Assembly: GCA_950295325.1 (NCBI GenBank)
Contig: OX485808.1
Location: forward strand, 25,190,527-25,254,526
Source of the DNA: Polytrichum commune
Taxonomy: Eukaryota > Streptophyta > Polytrichopsida > Polytrichales > Polytrichaceae
Reading direction: 5' to 3'
DNA: 64,000 nucleotides
Made by a program: the position numbers and the translations under genes. Every line of letters starts with the position of its first letter. Position 1 is the first letter of the stretch. The notes under the pieces are model-generated. The model was not told where the DNA came from. It saw only the letters and a program-made list of their open reading frames with translations, and ran no database searches. This document shows, one piece after another, positions 10,965 through 24,095 of the stretch.

Positions 10965-13900
10965 TTATCGTGAAGTGTCCTCTAGATTTTCACTAATTAC
11001 TAGCAGTAGATCTTTGTTGTCGCGGTAAGCCTGAATGAGAGCAGCCGCCTTATATGCAAAAAAGCCCAACATGATGGGTACCACCTGCAAGGCCCAAGAA
11101 TATTTATCATTATGAGGACAGAAAAGAGGTTGATTGCCAATGAAAATTACAAGCTTTGGAAATAATTAGTTGACCTTGTACATAATCAGGTCCACAATCA
11201 ACGTTATGTCTTCAAAACAAGCATGAAGAATAGTGTTATCGCAGTCTACATAAGCATTATGAATGCAGATGGACACCTTCTAATAGCTCTAACATGGACA
11301 ATATCCCCTTCTATCATAACTCACGTGTTCATTCCACGACATTGGTCAACAATTTCACATATTATACAAATTTACTCTTAGTACACTTATCAAGGGATGT
11401 CCCCTTTAAAAGTTTGCATGAACAGGCACTTTTAAAGATACCTGCTGCATTGATATCACAATATAAAACAGGGTCGTAAGACTACACGGTTAACTGTCTC
11501 ACTTTCTAGACAGTATTAGACACTCTAAAGAGTCTAAGTAGGAGCAGAAACTCCCAGGCTAAAACCTTCCGAATATTAACACAAACAAGGTGTTGAAGAG
11601 ATGTCCTTAAACTTTTATTGAATCAATAACTACCTACCTCCAAATGGAATGAGTCAGTGGAAGTTCCTGTCAGTCGAGTAGAAAAGGCCCACAATGTGTA
11701 AAGGCCTGCAGGGATGACTAAGCGTGGAGACGATAATGCGATACCACATCCACGTACTGTCTTCTCTAGTGACTCTTGAACATCACTACTGCGGATGCCA
11801 ATCCTGCACCATTGAAATCAATCACGGCCATCTTATTATTCCTCAATAAGTAAGATTTCTGACACAACAAAACACATGTAAATGGGATATAAATATTCCT
11901 AAATTCCATCTCCAATATCTACCTTCTAGTGACATCAGAAGAAAGCATTCTCCAGAGCAGGGTCTACGTATTAGAGGGTTAATATCCAACAACTTGCCTT
12001 CAGCCATGGCATGCAATGAACTGTTAGATTGAGAATTAGTTCAATTAGGTTTGACCTATATACGTAATATAACAAAGAGGGTGACCATCATGAACAATAA
12101 AAAATTTGAATCTTAATGCCATGGCCATGGCAGAAAGTTCATGGCACACAGATCAACATAAAAGACCAAAATTCAATTTCTTTTAGACAAGAGTCCAGTG
12201 AAAGTGAGTTTCATAGGCCTTGTCCCCAATTTGTGACGACCAGAAAAAATTCAACCCCACAACTGTCATTGTGAAGTGATGATACTTACTTCTTTGACTT
12301 CCTTCTCTGGAAAATTTCAGCAACGTTACCTGCTGATACTGAATCAGCATGTTGATATAGAAGCTGCAAATACAAGTAGCTGCAAATGCACCGCCAAACT
12401 ATTTGTCAATATATATGCATGTCAATACATATGCATTATATTTTTGTTCAATAATGCATGTACATAACAAAGTAACCTTGATACCATTCCAACTACATCC
12501 TTTCAGCATAATACAGTCGTTATGTCCACACATTGATCATCTTAGTGTCCTTATGGCACATGATGAGCCAGAAATGTTCTGCATATTCATAATATGACTC
12601 TTTGCTACAGGAAAGTTGGCCATTTATGAAAATTATTTACAGGGGATGATGGCCAATTGAAGCTTATTGCAATTTTCCACTTGACCAAACCTGCCAAAAT
12701 CTTAAGACACCGGGAACCAATAGAAGCCTCACCTTCCAAGCGCTCCAATTGCATAGCTTATAGCTGTCTGTAGAAACGAGTAAGAAAAAGATCAGTTATA
12801 TTTCTTTAAAAGGGCTTCAAGAATAATGATGAAAACTACAGATGCAACACAATAATCTTAAGATGAATTTAGGCATAGAAAATCTCCTACGTCCCCAGCA
12901 GTGCAAATCTCACGTGTGCACAAAGACAGTTAAGACCAAAAGGTAGGACAATGAAAAAGAATCGCACAAGATGTTCATCGACAGAAAAATGATAAATAAG
13001 GATTAGAGAAGGAAAGATTAGCAAACCAACACAAAACTGTTAACAGAGTGAGATGGACAGGACATCATGAAATGGTCATCACCTGTGGTGAGACTGCGAG
13101 GTACGTGTAGGCATCAACAGCTGCTGCTACTGCGATTGTTGTGGTAGAAAGATCTTTTTTGAGCTGCACACACAGATGGAATTATTAACAATGTGATAAG
13201 ATAGAGTGCCCTTTTAGAGCACCTGCACAGTCAAGTTGAGAATAGCCTACCAGAACTTTAGACTGTCTGTTTAGTATCTTTTGAGCAATTACTCTATAGC
13301 TGGTGAGTATCTACTCAGCCTTGCGTTGAAAAGCAAAGACCAGTACTTGCAATACATTGCTCAAATGCTCCTGTTTTAATTTAGAGTCCTGTCAAAGCAT
13401 ACCATTTACTCCTATTTTCGTGTTTAACAAAGAAAGGTCGGATTGCTAATTTCTTCTTGGCACAAAAAAAATTCCCTCTAGGCTCATTGGCTGAAAACAT
13501 TGATTAAATTTCCAGAGATACCTCGCAGAAAGGGTAACAATGTTGCCCCTTCCATATCTCTACAAATCAAGAAATGAAGACGTCCACAATCAATAGCTAA
13601 GTGTGAACCGCTTCACCCTACAGTCCATAATACACTCTAAAATTTATCAATCCTGTGTTATGTATGTTCTCTGCCTTTAAAAATCCAGGGTGCTTACAGC
13701 TTCGTACTCTAAAAAGCTTTGTCTCCGCCGATCCGCCCTTGCTTGTTCCCTTTCCTGCAAACAAGTTCAACACTCAAGCAGAGTACTAAATGAAATCTAG
13801 CACAGTAGAACAGTGCTGATGTAGCATGCCAGCAATTCATGCCGTCAACAAAAGTGAAGTTTGCAACAAGTGCACCAACAACTTACCAGAAATCGTATCT

Positions 13901-14431
13901 AGATTACAAATCTACGATGCCAAGGATAAGTGCATCCATAATTTGGCAGTCCATATCTGGAGTCCAGAAATACTACCTCTGATCCTGCCAAATTTGCATA
14001 CCTTTTAACAACCGGTGATATCTTTTTAAGAGAAAAAATTCTTAGTCCAAAAAATTAAGGCCTCAACAACAACGAGAATCTGCTGTTAAAAGGAAAACAC
14101 CCTCGAGAATTTTTGTACCTCAGCAGAGAGCGATGCAGCCATAGCTGGTCGGGGCAACAATCTTCGTGTCTTTTTCGAAACATGCCTATTTAATCTCAAT
14201 GGAGGCTGTAGAACACCAACAAATTGAGTAGCATGATAGTGAGTTTCCTGTCAGTACTGTTAAAGATTCACGAATGAGAATGCCTTGCGCAATCGTAACA
14301 ATCTAACTATGGTATTTACCAGACAGTTCTGCGAATTACATGATCATAAGGGCATCCTATACGTCACATTGTACTATGCTATGTGCATTTCATAATGCCA
14401 GGAAAGTAAGACATTTGGACGAAGGCTGCAA

Positions 14432-14466
<35 letters not shown>

Positions 14467-14856
14467 GACGTATGCTTACAATAAGGACTAGCTATCAAAA
14501 ATTCTCCCATTATCCGCCTGCCCTGCGCCAGTAAATTACTCAAAGGAGTCGCTGCAATTCCATTCTCTCAATGGAGCCAAACAAAAAAATCCGTAACGTG
14601 GTCTAGAACCGGCTGCTATGGCTGATAAAATTCGGTCCTCCCATTTCCCTAACCCTCGATATTCTGTGAGTTTGAAGCTCTCGATGCTCTCACCACTGCA
14701 TTCACGTCCTTTAAAAACAAGTATTTAACTCTTCCACTTCGCGTAAAGCCGGTTACAGGCACATACCCGACTGCCCATAATATTGGTAGTTCCAGAAACG
14801 TCCGAAGTTCGTAAAGCCACCGCGTTCATCCCGCCGCCTACCATCGCAGTCGCCAT
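10965..14856 (-). CDS. CGL160: CGL160-like chloroplast ATP synthase assembly protein (AtpI-like domain)
   Basis: Eight exons in matched phases: 14856-14767, 14205-14119, 13754-13698, 13163-13083, 12767-12733, 12379-12290, 11803-11638 and 11084-10965 (stop 10967-10965). The product is 241 residues. Residues 1-59 are Ala/Arg/Ser-rich and fit a chloroplast transit peptide. The mature part starts EREQARADRRRQSFLEYEAL and has a hydrophobic segment (TTTIAVAAAVDAYTYLAV). It goes on with SYAIGALGSYLYLQLLYQH, FQRRKSKKIGIRSSDV, GIALSSPRLVIPAGLYTLW and VVPIMLGFFAYKAAALIQAY. This is the fold order of bacterial AtpI and of plant CGL160, which helps assemble the CF0 c-ring of the thylakoid ATP synthase. 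Arabidopsis CGL160 is, from memory, about 350 residues. The extra N-terminal region that it has was not found here, so the gene may be shorter or an exon was missed. The first exon is the least certain. Confidence 0.82.
14434..14462. repeat. (CT)n microsatellite
   Basis: An uninterrupted CT run lies within intron 1 of the CGL160-like gene. Confidence 0.95.
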
Positions 14857-15890
14857 CCCTACCACCACGCCCAAACCCCAAGTTCGTAGTCCCACACCTC
14901 CCAATGTTGTCAAGATACTGTTACTGAATTTCGGACTTCTGTACAAGAGCCACCACCCGTCCACATGATTAATACCTCTACACCAGAAATGTCTCACCTA
15001 GGACTTCAATGGCTACGAATATGGAGTCAAACATACTTTAACCAACTGCCTTGGCAATCAATTAAGCTTCGAGAAGAGGCTGAACTACGAATGAAATATA
15101 CTACTGTACGCACTTGAGAATCTTGCATTTCTTACTAGACAAAGAAGAAGGGAAAGGCTTCTTACAAGATTTCTACTACCTACTCACCACTCCCCAATTG
15201 TGCACGGTCCTATAAGCAACCCGTGTGCTTAATGTTCAGTCAGCGGGCGACTGTTAAGGGACGCTGAAGCCTTCATCGACTGTCAAGGAAGTGTCAAAGA
15301 AATACTATCAACTGAATTATAGTCTGACGAATTTCCTGGGTAATCGATGATTCTCCCACTGCAAAATTGGCCCTTACAGCTCTACTATAACATTCAATAC
15401 CAAATCGACGTGCTTGCGGGGTACGACCAGTTAAGCTACCGAATCTCTCGACTTCGATCCACAAAAATTGGCTGACGAGGTAATTGACCCCAATACTCAT
15501 GCTGGTGTTTTAAGGAGCATTTCAATTTCCCTCTTGGTGAACACAGAAAACACCACCCACATTGTGCCTTACATTCTCCGACACAAGTGCAAACAACTAG
15601 GGTTATCAACTGACACTGGGAGAGTACTGGCCAAAAACTGCATGCTGAAGAAACGATGAATCTGCAAAAAAAATTCTAGTGAGGACTGGATAAGTTACTA
15701 CATTGTGCTTATGACAGACGACGTCACTAACCTGTGAGACTGCAAATTGGAGGTGGCAGTGGAGCTCCCGCACATGATAAGCTTCAACCAGCTACTGTCG
15801 GTGAAGAGTTTTGGGAGAATGCCAATCTTCCACTCATTTGGTGGACTCAGGCAGTTCCAGTTTGTTATCCAATAACAAACAAGTGTGTAA
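14857..15890. other. gene-less stretch upstream of CGL160-like gene
   Basis: This holds the presumed promoter of the minus-strand CGL160-like gene. No other gene or repeat is supportable. Confidence 0.5.
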
Positions 15891-16258
15891 CACTAGGTTG
15901 GGGCATCCCACGGTTATATTCTCCAGGCCCACATGAACACACTACTTAATGATGTTATGATCTCAAGCACAAGCTTTTATGTTTGAGATCATAACATTAT
16001 ACTCACTCGTCTGTTTTCTTCAAAGAGTGATCATTTTTTACACATCACTTAACTTGCAAGTGAGTAATTTATCAACATTCCAATCATGTATCGACATTCT
16101 TCGTTTTCCCTTCGATTCCCTTCCTTTGATATGGCTACCATACCTCATCGGTATAAAAGGAAACAAAAGCTTGTACTTGGGATCATAACATTATTAAGCA
16201 TTGTTTGTTCGTTCATGTGGGCCCTGTTAATATAATCGTGAGATGCCCCAACCTAATA
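15891..16258. mobile_element. short terminal-inverted-repeat element
   Basis: The left arm begins CACTAGGTTGGGGCATCCCA. The reverse complement of the right end reads ATTAGGTTGGGGCATCTCA and continues to match through GGCCCACATGAAC and CTTAATAATGTTATGATC, about 75 bp in all. The interior is about 220 bp with no ORF. A second, inner palindrome (TTATGATCTCAA / TTTGAGATCATAA) lies at about 15954-15996. No clear target-site duplication was found. Confidence 0.8.
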
Positions 16259-17795
16259 TCCCACCCTAAGTCTAACTTTACACTAGTTTGGGGCAACTCA
16301 TGGCTACGTTCTCATGGCACACATGAACAAATGCACATTGCTTAATAATGTTATGATTCATTTTTCCCAAGTACCAGCTTTTGTTTCTTTTTTGTATGAA
16401 GCTTTTGTTTTGTATATCTACATAGATGGGTTGCATGATAGGTCAAGTAAGTGGGCCTTGACTCACCTCTTCGAATCGGACACTTAAATTTGTGTGGTGT
16501 GTGCTTTAGGCATGCAATTAAGAATGGACATAGGATGGACACCAAGAAGAGATCGAACTATGTGCTCAAAAGTTGTCAACCATTCTAAACTCAATAATCC
16601 ACATAATTAGGGGACCGATATGATGAGTTAATGAGGGTGAGAATCTTCACTTCGAAAATGAATAAGATATTCGCATGAGCTCAAAAATTGATGAGAAAAA
16701 TGGCTATGGACACGATTCGGATTTTCTATTTAACGCTCAATAATAATTGCATGCATCACCCCTAAGGTAATAGCCTTGTATGCAAAGTTGTAGCCACACA
16801 AAAAGATATACATACAAACTTGTAAGTAAGAAATAGGCTAAAGTTTTTACACAAGTTTAAAATGGTAAATAATGAAATGGCAAACATACATATACCCCCA
16901 AAACATGAAGCCTATAACCCTTGTTGTAGACTTGCAACTCTTACTACATTAGAGATAACCTTGTGTATCTACAAAATGAGGGAATTTGATACCCTATAGT
17001 TACAATGACTTTAAAGTAATGCAACACCCTTTACAAACATACAAGATTGACATTTTCTCGGAAACGGGAAAAGATTACGTCACATGGTCCCAACACAGTC
17101 AAAATAATGTATGTAGCTAGCCTTGTGTCAATTTCCATGGTGATCGGACTCAGAGGCCAGTTGTCAAAGGTAAGAACGTGAATTTGGGGCGTTGCATTAC
17201 TCTTGGAGCTCTTCAAATTAGTTGAATTAAAGGAGTAATACACATTACAATATGCAATAACTCATTATTTAACATTTTTGCTTTGCATTCACGAGGTTCT
17301 TGATTCAATTCCCCCTTCCACCATGTCCAAAACTTCCTTAGAAATTCATGCACATATTATTGCCCTCCACACTAAACAATAAAGTTGTCGTACAATAGCC
17401 ATGAAACTAGGAACAACACCATCGATAATTAATCACATCATTAAACATTACGGAACTACAAAGAAGTTTGAGAATAAAGGAATATCACTTCAATGGTTTT
17501 GAGAAAAATAAAAGTATCAAGACTTCATATTGTTCACATCCAAGTAGGCTAAAATCTGCTAAACTTTGGTTGATAGCCCTTGGGAAAACCCCATACATGG
17601 ACTTTGAAACACCTTGGAACATTCAAGGCTTGAGTAGGAGTTTCAACTCACAACCATTCAAACATCACTTCCAATTGGCTAAAAAATCTCTTGCCCTCCA
17701 CCCACAAGTAAATTACAAACTATTATTTTAAAAGTAACGCCATTACAACTATGAACCACACAAAAACCACATCATTCTTCATTCATATCATTTAA

Positions 17796-18295
17796 GCACG
17801 GGTAGATCACTTAGTGCATTTAAAAAACGACGTGCGGCATAATATAGAGAGGATTAAAATCATTTGAAATAAAAATTATAAAGGAATTCCAAATAATGAA
17901 GGGCCAATAAATGTAGACAATCCCATTATAAGTAAGTTAGATGGACATAAAACGTGGGCCATTATTTTTTTGTAAAATTAATATAGGGGCTGAAGATAAG
18001 GATCCTAGAAGGTATGTTTAGTATGGTATGTACATGGGTTTAGGAATCACAAGGATGGATGATAGTTGGGATTTCCGTCTGTCCAAAATTACTTAAAAGG
18101 AATATAGAGTACAAAAAATTGCAGTGACTTGGACAATATAAGTAATGGAAGGGTGCAAACAAATGGGCCATTTTTGAAATTTAAGTAATTATAGGGAGGC
18201 TTTAATTCAACCCTTGAAGGTAAATAGCCCCAAAACAAAAAAAAACCCCAGCCGCACGTGGTGCACAAAAATGCCTTAGAGTGATCTACCCGTGC
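17796..18295. mobile_element. 500-bp MITE with 6-bp target duplication
   Basis: The element begins GCACGGGTAGATCACTTAG and ends with the complement (GTGATCTACCCGTGC). The similarity of the arms extends to GACGTGCGGC / GCCGCACGTG. ATTTAA is present immediately on both sides (17790-17795 and 18296-18301). There is no ORF inside. The superfamily is not assignable from a 6-bp duplication. Confidence 0.82.
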
Positions 18296-18358
18296 ATTTA
18301 AGTTTGCTCTCAAGCCCATATGCAAACCCCTATTTCTCTCTCTCCTTTACAACATGCA

Positions 18359-18473
18359 GATAGATGGATAGAAACTCCGGTCCTCTTGCGAGGCCGGCGT
18401 GAATAAAGTGTATGTTCGTCTTGACAATGAGCCAGTGCCCACCGGGCAAAGGAACATTGGTTATTTACAACAT
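18359..18473 (-). mobile_element. 115-bp SINE-like retroposon, copy 1
   Basis: The insert is flanked by perfect 13-bp direct repeats TTTACAACATGCA (18346-18358 and 18474-18486). Read on the minus strand it ends in a TATC-type simple tail, as short retroposons do. A second copy lies at 24096-24205. Two hairpins can be drawn: TGCCC-GGT-GGGCA, and a CCGG/CCGG stem with CCTC/GAGG arms around a GCAA loop. No tRNA A or B boxes were recognised. Confidence 0.8.
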
Positions 18474-18486
18474 GCACTACATACCC

Positions 18487-20090
18487 AATACATACTTCTT
18501 CAATCATATCAAAATCCCCAATTCTACACATGTTGTGTGTATTTTGTATATACGACTTCTTAAGGCTAGGCATGCACAAGGATGGAGGTAGTGTATATTC
18601 TATTCATTTTACATATATACAAATTATATTCCTTACTTCAAAATTCACGCCTTCTACTCTTATGAAATGTAGTGGTGTATTTTCTTGACCCATCAACCCT
18701 CAAAGATAATGATGGCAATTTTATCAACTTGTACGAGGCCATGCCTTAAGGTAGGTCATTGCATCCACTTTTGGTGGTCATTCTTGACCTTTAGCTTGCA
18801 TGAGTTTCATTACATAGTGAGATTTGTTTGTACATTGAGCAAGACAACTACACGAGACATTGCATATAGTGTCACTTTACTATATGGAAGTATGCAATGC
18901 AATGTTTCATTATTGTTGTTGTTGTTGTTGAATTTAACCAATTGAAGATGTTAATGTTCTATTATGTCCAAACAATCAATTTCATTGATTTGTTGGCAAA
19001 AAGAAGAAGAGATATATAGTAAATTGGTTATAGTATTGCATAATTTCAAATAATAAGTGACCAAAAATACAATATTTAGTGTACTAAGTCAGGAATAGTG
19101 AGTTCCATTCTTATTTCATTACACAAGGTATACACTAGAAGAATACTTATTCATTACAACCATCAGTTGCAACTAGTCTATTACAAATCATGGCAAGTTA
19201 TTGCATATGTAAATCATTTTGGTTATCAATTAAAGGGTTTTGATTGCCAATTGTCCCAAATTCGAGACCAAAAACTTTTAGTTGACAGCTAAAATGATTT
19301 ATTTATATAATTTCTCGCCATGAGCAATGGATGGTGGTAATGGGCAAGTTTTGTTCTTGTGGTAGGCTAGTCATTCCAAGGATCCTATACAACCTCAAGG
19401 ATATCTTTAAGCATCAAGGTCATAGTAAACTTTGGGCTATGCTTAAGGTAGGTTGTTGCATTGACTATGATACATTGTCTTCGGTCCTTAGGGGTTGTTT
19501 ACATCATGAACCATGAAGTCACCCCTTGCTCCCCTAAAATATTTGATTGGCCATTGAACTCATCCCAAAACCACTACAGTTTACATCAAGGGAAAAAATG
19601 TAAGAGTGACCATGCAGCTTCAGGTCCCCAAAAGGCCTATTTCAAGCCTACATCATATGCAATCATGGTCCAACGGGTGAGAAAGGCAAAAGAGTTTCTC
19701 TTGCTACACATGTTGAAGGACCATGGCAAAGAAATGTTGTTTTAATATTATATTAAATATTAAATATTAAATATACAACTTGACATGACTAGAGTTAAGA
19801 GGAAAGGAGTGGAGAAGGTAAAACATTACAAAAAAAATCCAAAAACTTCCTTTTTTGGGCATATTAAAAAAAATCAACACATCTACTTCTTTGGTGCATG
19901 GTCACTCCTCTTGGTTCAAGTTCGGTTTACACCTATTGACAAGCCCAAAGGCTTTAAAACGTTGTAATGTTTAGAAATTTGACCATGGAAGTGTGGCCAT
20001 GGAAAAAATGTCATTTGACATGGGACAACTTCATGATCCATGATGTAAACAACCCTTTGGCCCTGATGAGGTCCATTATCATATTAAACT
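18487..20090. other. non-coding interior of composite element
   Basis: AT-rich sequence with short chance ORFs. There is a TTG repeat run at about 18911-18931 and an ATATTAAA-type repeat near 19745-19775. No gene is supported. Confidence 0.5.
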
Positions 20091-20719
20091 TACTACACTA
20101 GGTATGATATTTAGTGTCACCAATTCTAATTGTCTTGCTCAATACTATTTTTAAACTGCGGTATAATGTCACCAACACTAAATGTTAACCCAACATTATT
20201 TGTCATTCCTTGTAATTGTTTGGGGGATCGTAGATTTACAATGTTGCAATTACTGTCACTTACCAAGTGAATTTTCATCCTCTTTTCGATCATGCATGAC
20301 AATTTCATCACAAGTTGCTGACAAAGAGAAGGCAAGGTTGTGGCCAATGGATGAACTCATCCATCATCCATGATAGTATTTGTTCACTAATTCATAAGAA
20401 GTGTCCTCCGAAAAGTTACCATAGTGACATTAAATATCATATGACACTAAATATCATATTTAGTGTAGTTGAGAGCAATTACACTGCATATTGTAATTAG
20501 TGTCACTTACTATTGTTAATTATGCAATGTAATATTTATTTAATGTATATCTCATACTACCAACAAATGTCAAATTGGTTGCTTGGACATTATAAAACAT
20601 TAACAACTTTACTTGATAAAAAATTACATCAATAATATAAAAATATATATAGCATCGTGTAACTTCAATAGTGACACTAAGTATAATAAGTGACACTAAA
20701 TATCATATTTAGTGTAGTG
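20091..20719. mobile_element. small CACTA-type non-autonomous element
   Basis: The left end is TACTACACTAGGTATGATAT and the right end, complemented, is CACTACACTAAATATGATAT; both continue TTAGTGTCAC. Several internal sub-terminal copies of TTAGTGTCAC and ATATCATATTTAGTGTAG occur (about 20160-20200, 20425-20470, 20490-20510), as is usual near CACTA termini. No ORF and no clear target duplication were found. Confidence 0.7.
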
Positions 20720-21149
20720 GGTTGTACGTCGAGAGGACTACAATACCATTGCCATAACACATTGAAGCTTTTTGTTTTTATTGTACATTTGACGTATAGA
20801 TTGCTCATTCACTTGAAGTTTATATAACCATAACATTATTAAGCAGTGTGTGTTCGTTCATGTGGGCCTTGAGAATATAACCATGGGATGGCCCAACCTA
20901 GTGCAAGGAGACTCAAATTAAGTCTGAATATGCACTAGGTCGGGGCCTTCTTTGGACCTTTAGGCCTTCACCTTCGTGTGTGAAGTGTACTTGGACGGTC
21001 TCCGCCCTTTTGACCAATGAGAGCTCTTAGATTGCAATGGACACGGGCCTTCAGTCTTGTGTGTGAAGTGGCCCTTAGTGCAGAACGAGTGAATTAGAGG
21101 GGGTGGGTTCGCATGGGTGCCTGCCAGGGTTCGCCAGACGTTCCCAGGG

Positions 21150-22074
<925 letters not shown>

Positions 22075-23282
22075 AAAGGTTGGCTTTGTGCGAGTGCACA
22101 TGCAGATATGTCGGGCACCGGGATTGTTCAACGCCCTAAAGTTGTTGTATTGGGTTCAGGTTCTATCCATCTAGAACAACGGATGTCTTGTAACCTTGAT
22201 ATAAAAGCTGGAATTTTCTCTTCACGAACGTCGATACTAATCCAAGTCTGAGTTCTGCAAATGCATGCTTAATTGTGTTGATTCTCAGGGTGTTGAATTT
22301 TACTGAATTGGGTGCACGAGTCTCACATTCCAAGGACTTTGGTAACAAATCTGCTCTTTGTTTGACCTATTGCCACTTTGTTCCTGAAAGTTCAAACCTA
22401 AAATTATTTTTCCACTTTCGAATTTCGAAAAATCGCAGTAAGCTTGGAGGTTCCATCGATCTTATTTAGAGCAGTGATTGTTATATGCCAAGGCAATGTC
22501 AGCCTTATGGACTTGTGTTCAACTCTTGCCGAGAGTTGACCAGTATGGGTTTTTATTGCTTGAGCCACCTTTTGTTAGCTTACAGTGTATTTCTTCACGT
22601 GGGAGAGCGCATGTGTTTTCATAGGTTTTAATGGTAACCAAATGGTTATGAATCTTTGGTTGTGTTCACGGAAAGGATATGTTCTATTTGAGACACAGAA
22701 ACGACTTCCATATTCTCCGGTGAGCGTGTTGTATGTCACTAAAATTGCCGAAGGGAGGTGTGTCAAAGGCATGTTATCTTCAATAGAAATTCCCATGATT
22801 TCAATGGATGGTACTGGAGCTAGGGGACGCCATTCTGGAAGTGGAAGAAGCTCATTTATGATCGCAGTTTTCTTGGAAAGACGTTGTGAATTTTCCCGGA
22901 TGTGAGAGAAGTGGGTGATTTCTGTACAGTGACCACATGATTATCACAGAAAAATACAATAGTATGGGTATTGTGTGTGACATGGATGTGGAGACACACG
23001 TTTACGAAGGTATGCGAGTGTGTTTTGGTTTTTTTAAGTTAATTGGACTTCCCTATTGTACTGCTGTGTGGTTTGCTGATGATCAAAGAACAAACATCAT
23101 GAAGACACATGTTTTAAAAAGATTGGACTATGCCTTCAATTTATTGGCTCTGTCTATAGGACAGAGACTATGCATCAACTTCTTCGTTTCAAGAGCAAAT
23201 TTCCTAACCACTTTGTGTTCACACTTGGATGTTACTTGTTCTTGTTATTTTTGGTCCACTTTATGTAATGTGGATGTTAACT

Positions 23283-23314
<32 letters not shown>

Positions 23315-24095
23315 AGTTCTCCCTAAAATGCATTGAAAGAAATCTAGTTAATCATAGTTATTTCGGTAGTTCTTGATTATTTATTTTAAAATTTTTGGGT
23401 GCTAAATGAGTAGCTTCAATCCTTGACCTGTATTTGAGAAGAAAGTGCACAAAATCCAAGAAAGGTTTGGTATAGTGAATAGCCATGAATTGGCATGAGC
23501 AAAGTGGACAACTACAATTATAGTCTTTCATAATAAAGGACAGAGCCTCACTGTTCTACCGTTTTCTTGTTAACTACTTTACAACTGAATAATAAACACA
23601 TTTGGGAGAACACATGTATCGACAAGCATGCACTTCGGATGAGCAGACCTAATCCTTGGAAGGTCCAGTTATCAATATCATTTTTCCCAATGCTTTGTTA
23701 CAGAGTTGCTAGTGCACCACAAGTCTTTTGTGAATTCAATTGGGAGAAGTTGGAGAACACGAAAAAGCAAACTGTACAACACCTACATACTTCTTCAGTG
23801 GGCTGCAAATTTTATGTAAGGTACATAAATGTTGGCATTTGTCTTGGACGAATTGATGGTAACAAACTCCTTAACATTCAAACATCCTATATTCCAGTTT
23901 AATCCTGTTCTATTAGAATTTCCAACCCCTGTACGTGGCCTAGGAGTCGTTCTCTGATTAGGCCAGTGGCCATTAGACGGTAATTATAGTTCTCTAGATA
24001 TCATGTCCCATTATTCAGATACAGTCAAGACTCTATAAATGTTACAAATCGGGAGTAGCAAGAAAATAACATATATAGAATTATAACAAGTAACA
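22075..24095. other. gene-less stretch
   Basis: This is the 3' flank of ubiquitin-L40 and AT-rich intergenic DNA. A (TA)n run lies at 23288-23314. ORFs at 22585-22905 and 22937-23326 show no recognisable domain or splice structure. Confidence 0.5.
23288..23314. repeat. (TA)n microsatellite
   Basis: An uninterrupted TA dinucleotide run in intergenic DNA. Confidence 0.95.

Larger units (their letters stand above)
16281..20903. mobile_element. CACTA-ended composite element, about 4.6 kb, non-coding
   Basis: The left end starts CACTAGTTTGGGGCAACTCA. The right end finishes GGCCCAACCTAGTG, the reverse complement of CACTAGG. The arms match over about 78 bp and belong to the same family as the 15891-16258 element. 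No transposase ORF lies inside; instead there are a 500-bp MITE, a SINE-like insertion and a second CACTA-type element. The flanking triplets (TTA, CAA) do not match, so this may be two separate insertions sharing one family of ends rather than one element. Confidence 0.6.

Noticed and set aside
13840-13995. Extra exon of the CGL160-like gene on the minus strand
   Set aside because: Every frame that fits the needed phase meets a stop before a usable donor, and the neighbouring exons already join in phase.
18359-18473. Hammerhead or twister ribozyme in the short retroposon
   Set aside because: The CTGATGA and GAAA core elements of a hammerhead are not present together, and the twister core could not be drawn.
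16281-20903. Single intact CACTA transposon
   Set aside because: Flanking triplets differ (TTA and CAA) and no transposase is inside, so it is reported only as a composite with shared ends.
22585-23326. Two ORFs of 106 and 129 codons after ubiquitin-L40
   Set aside because: No domain, the second ends in a TA microsatellite, and neither has convincing splice borders.
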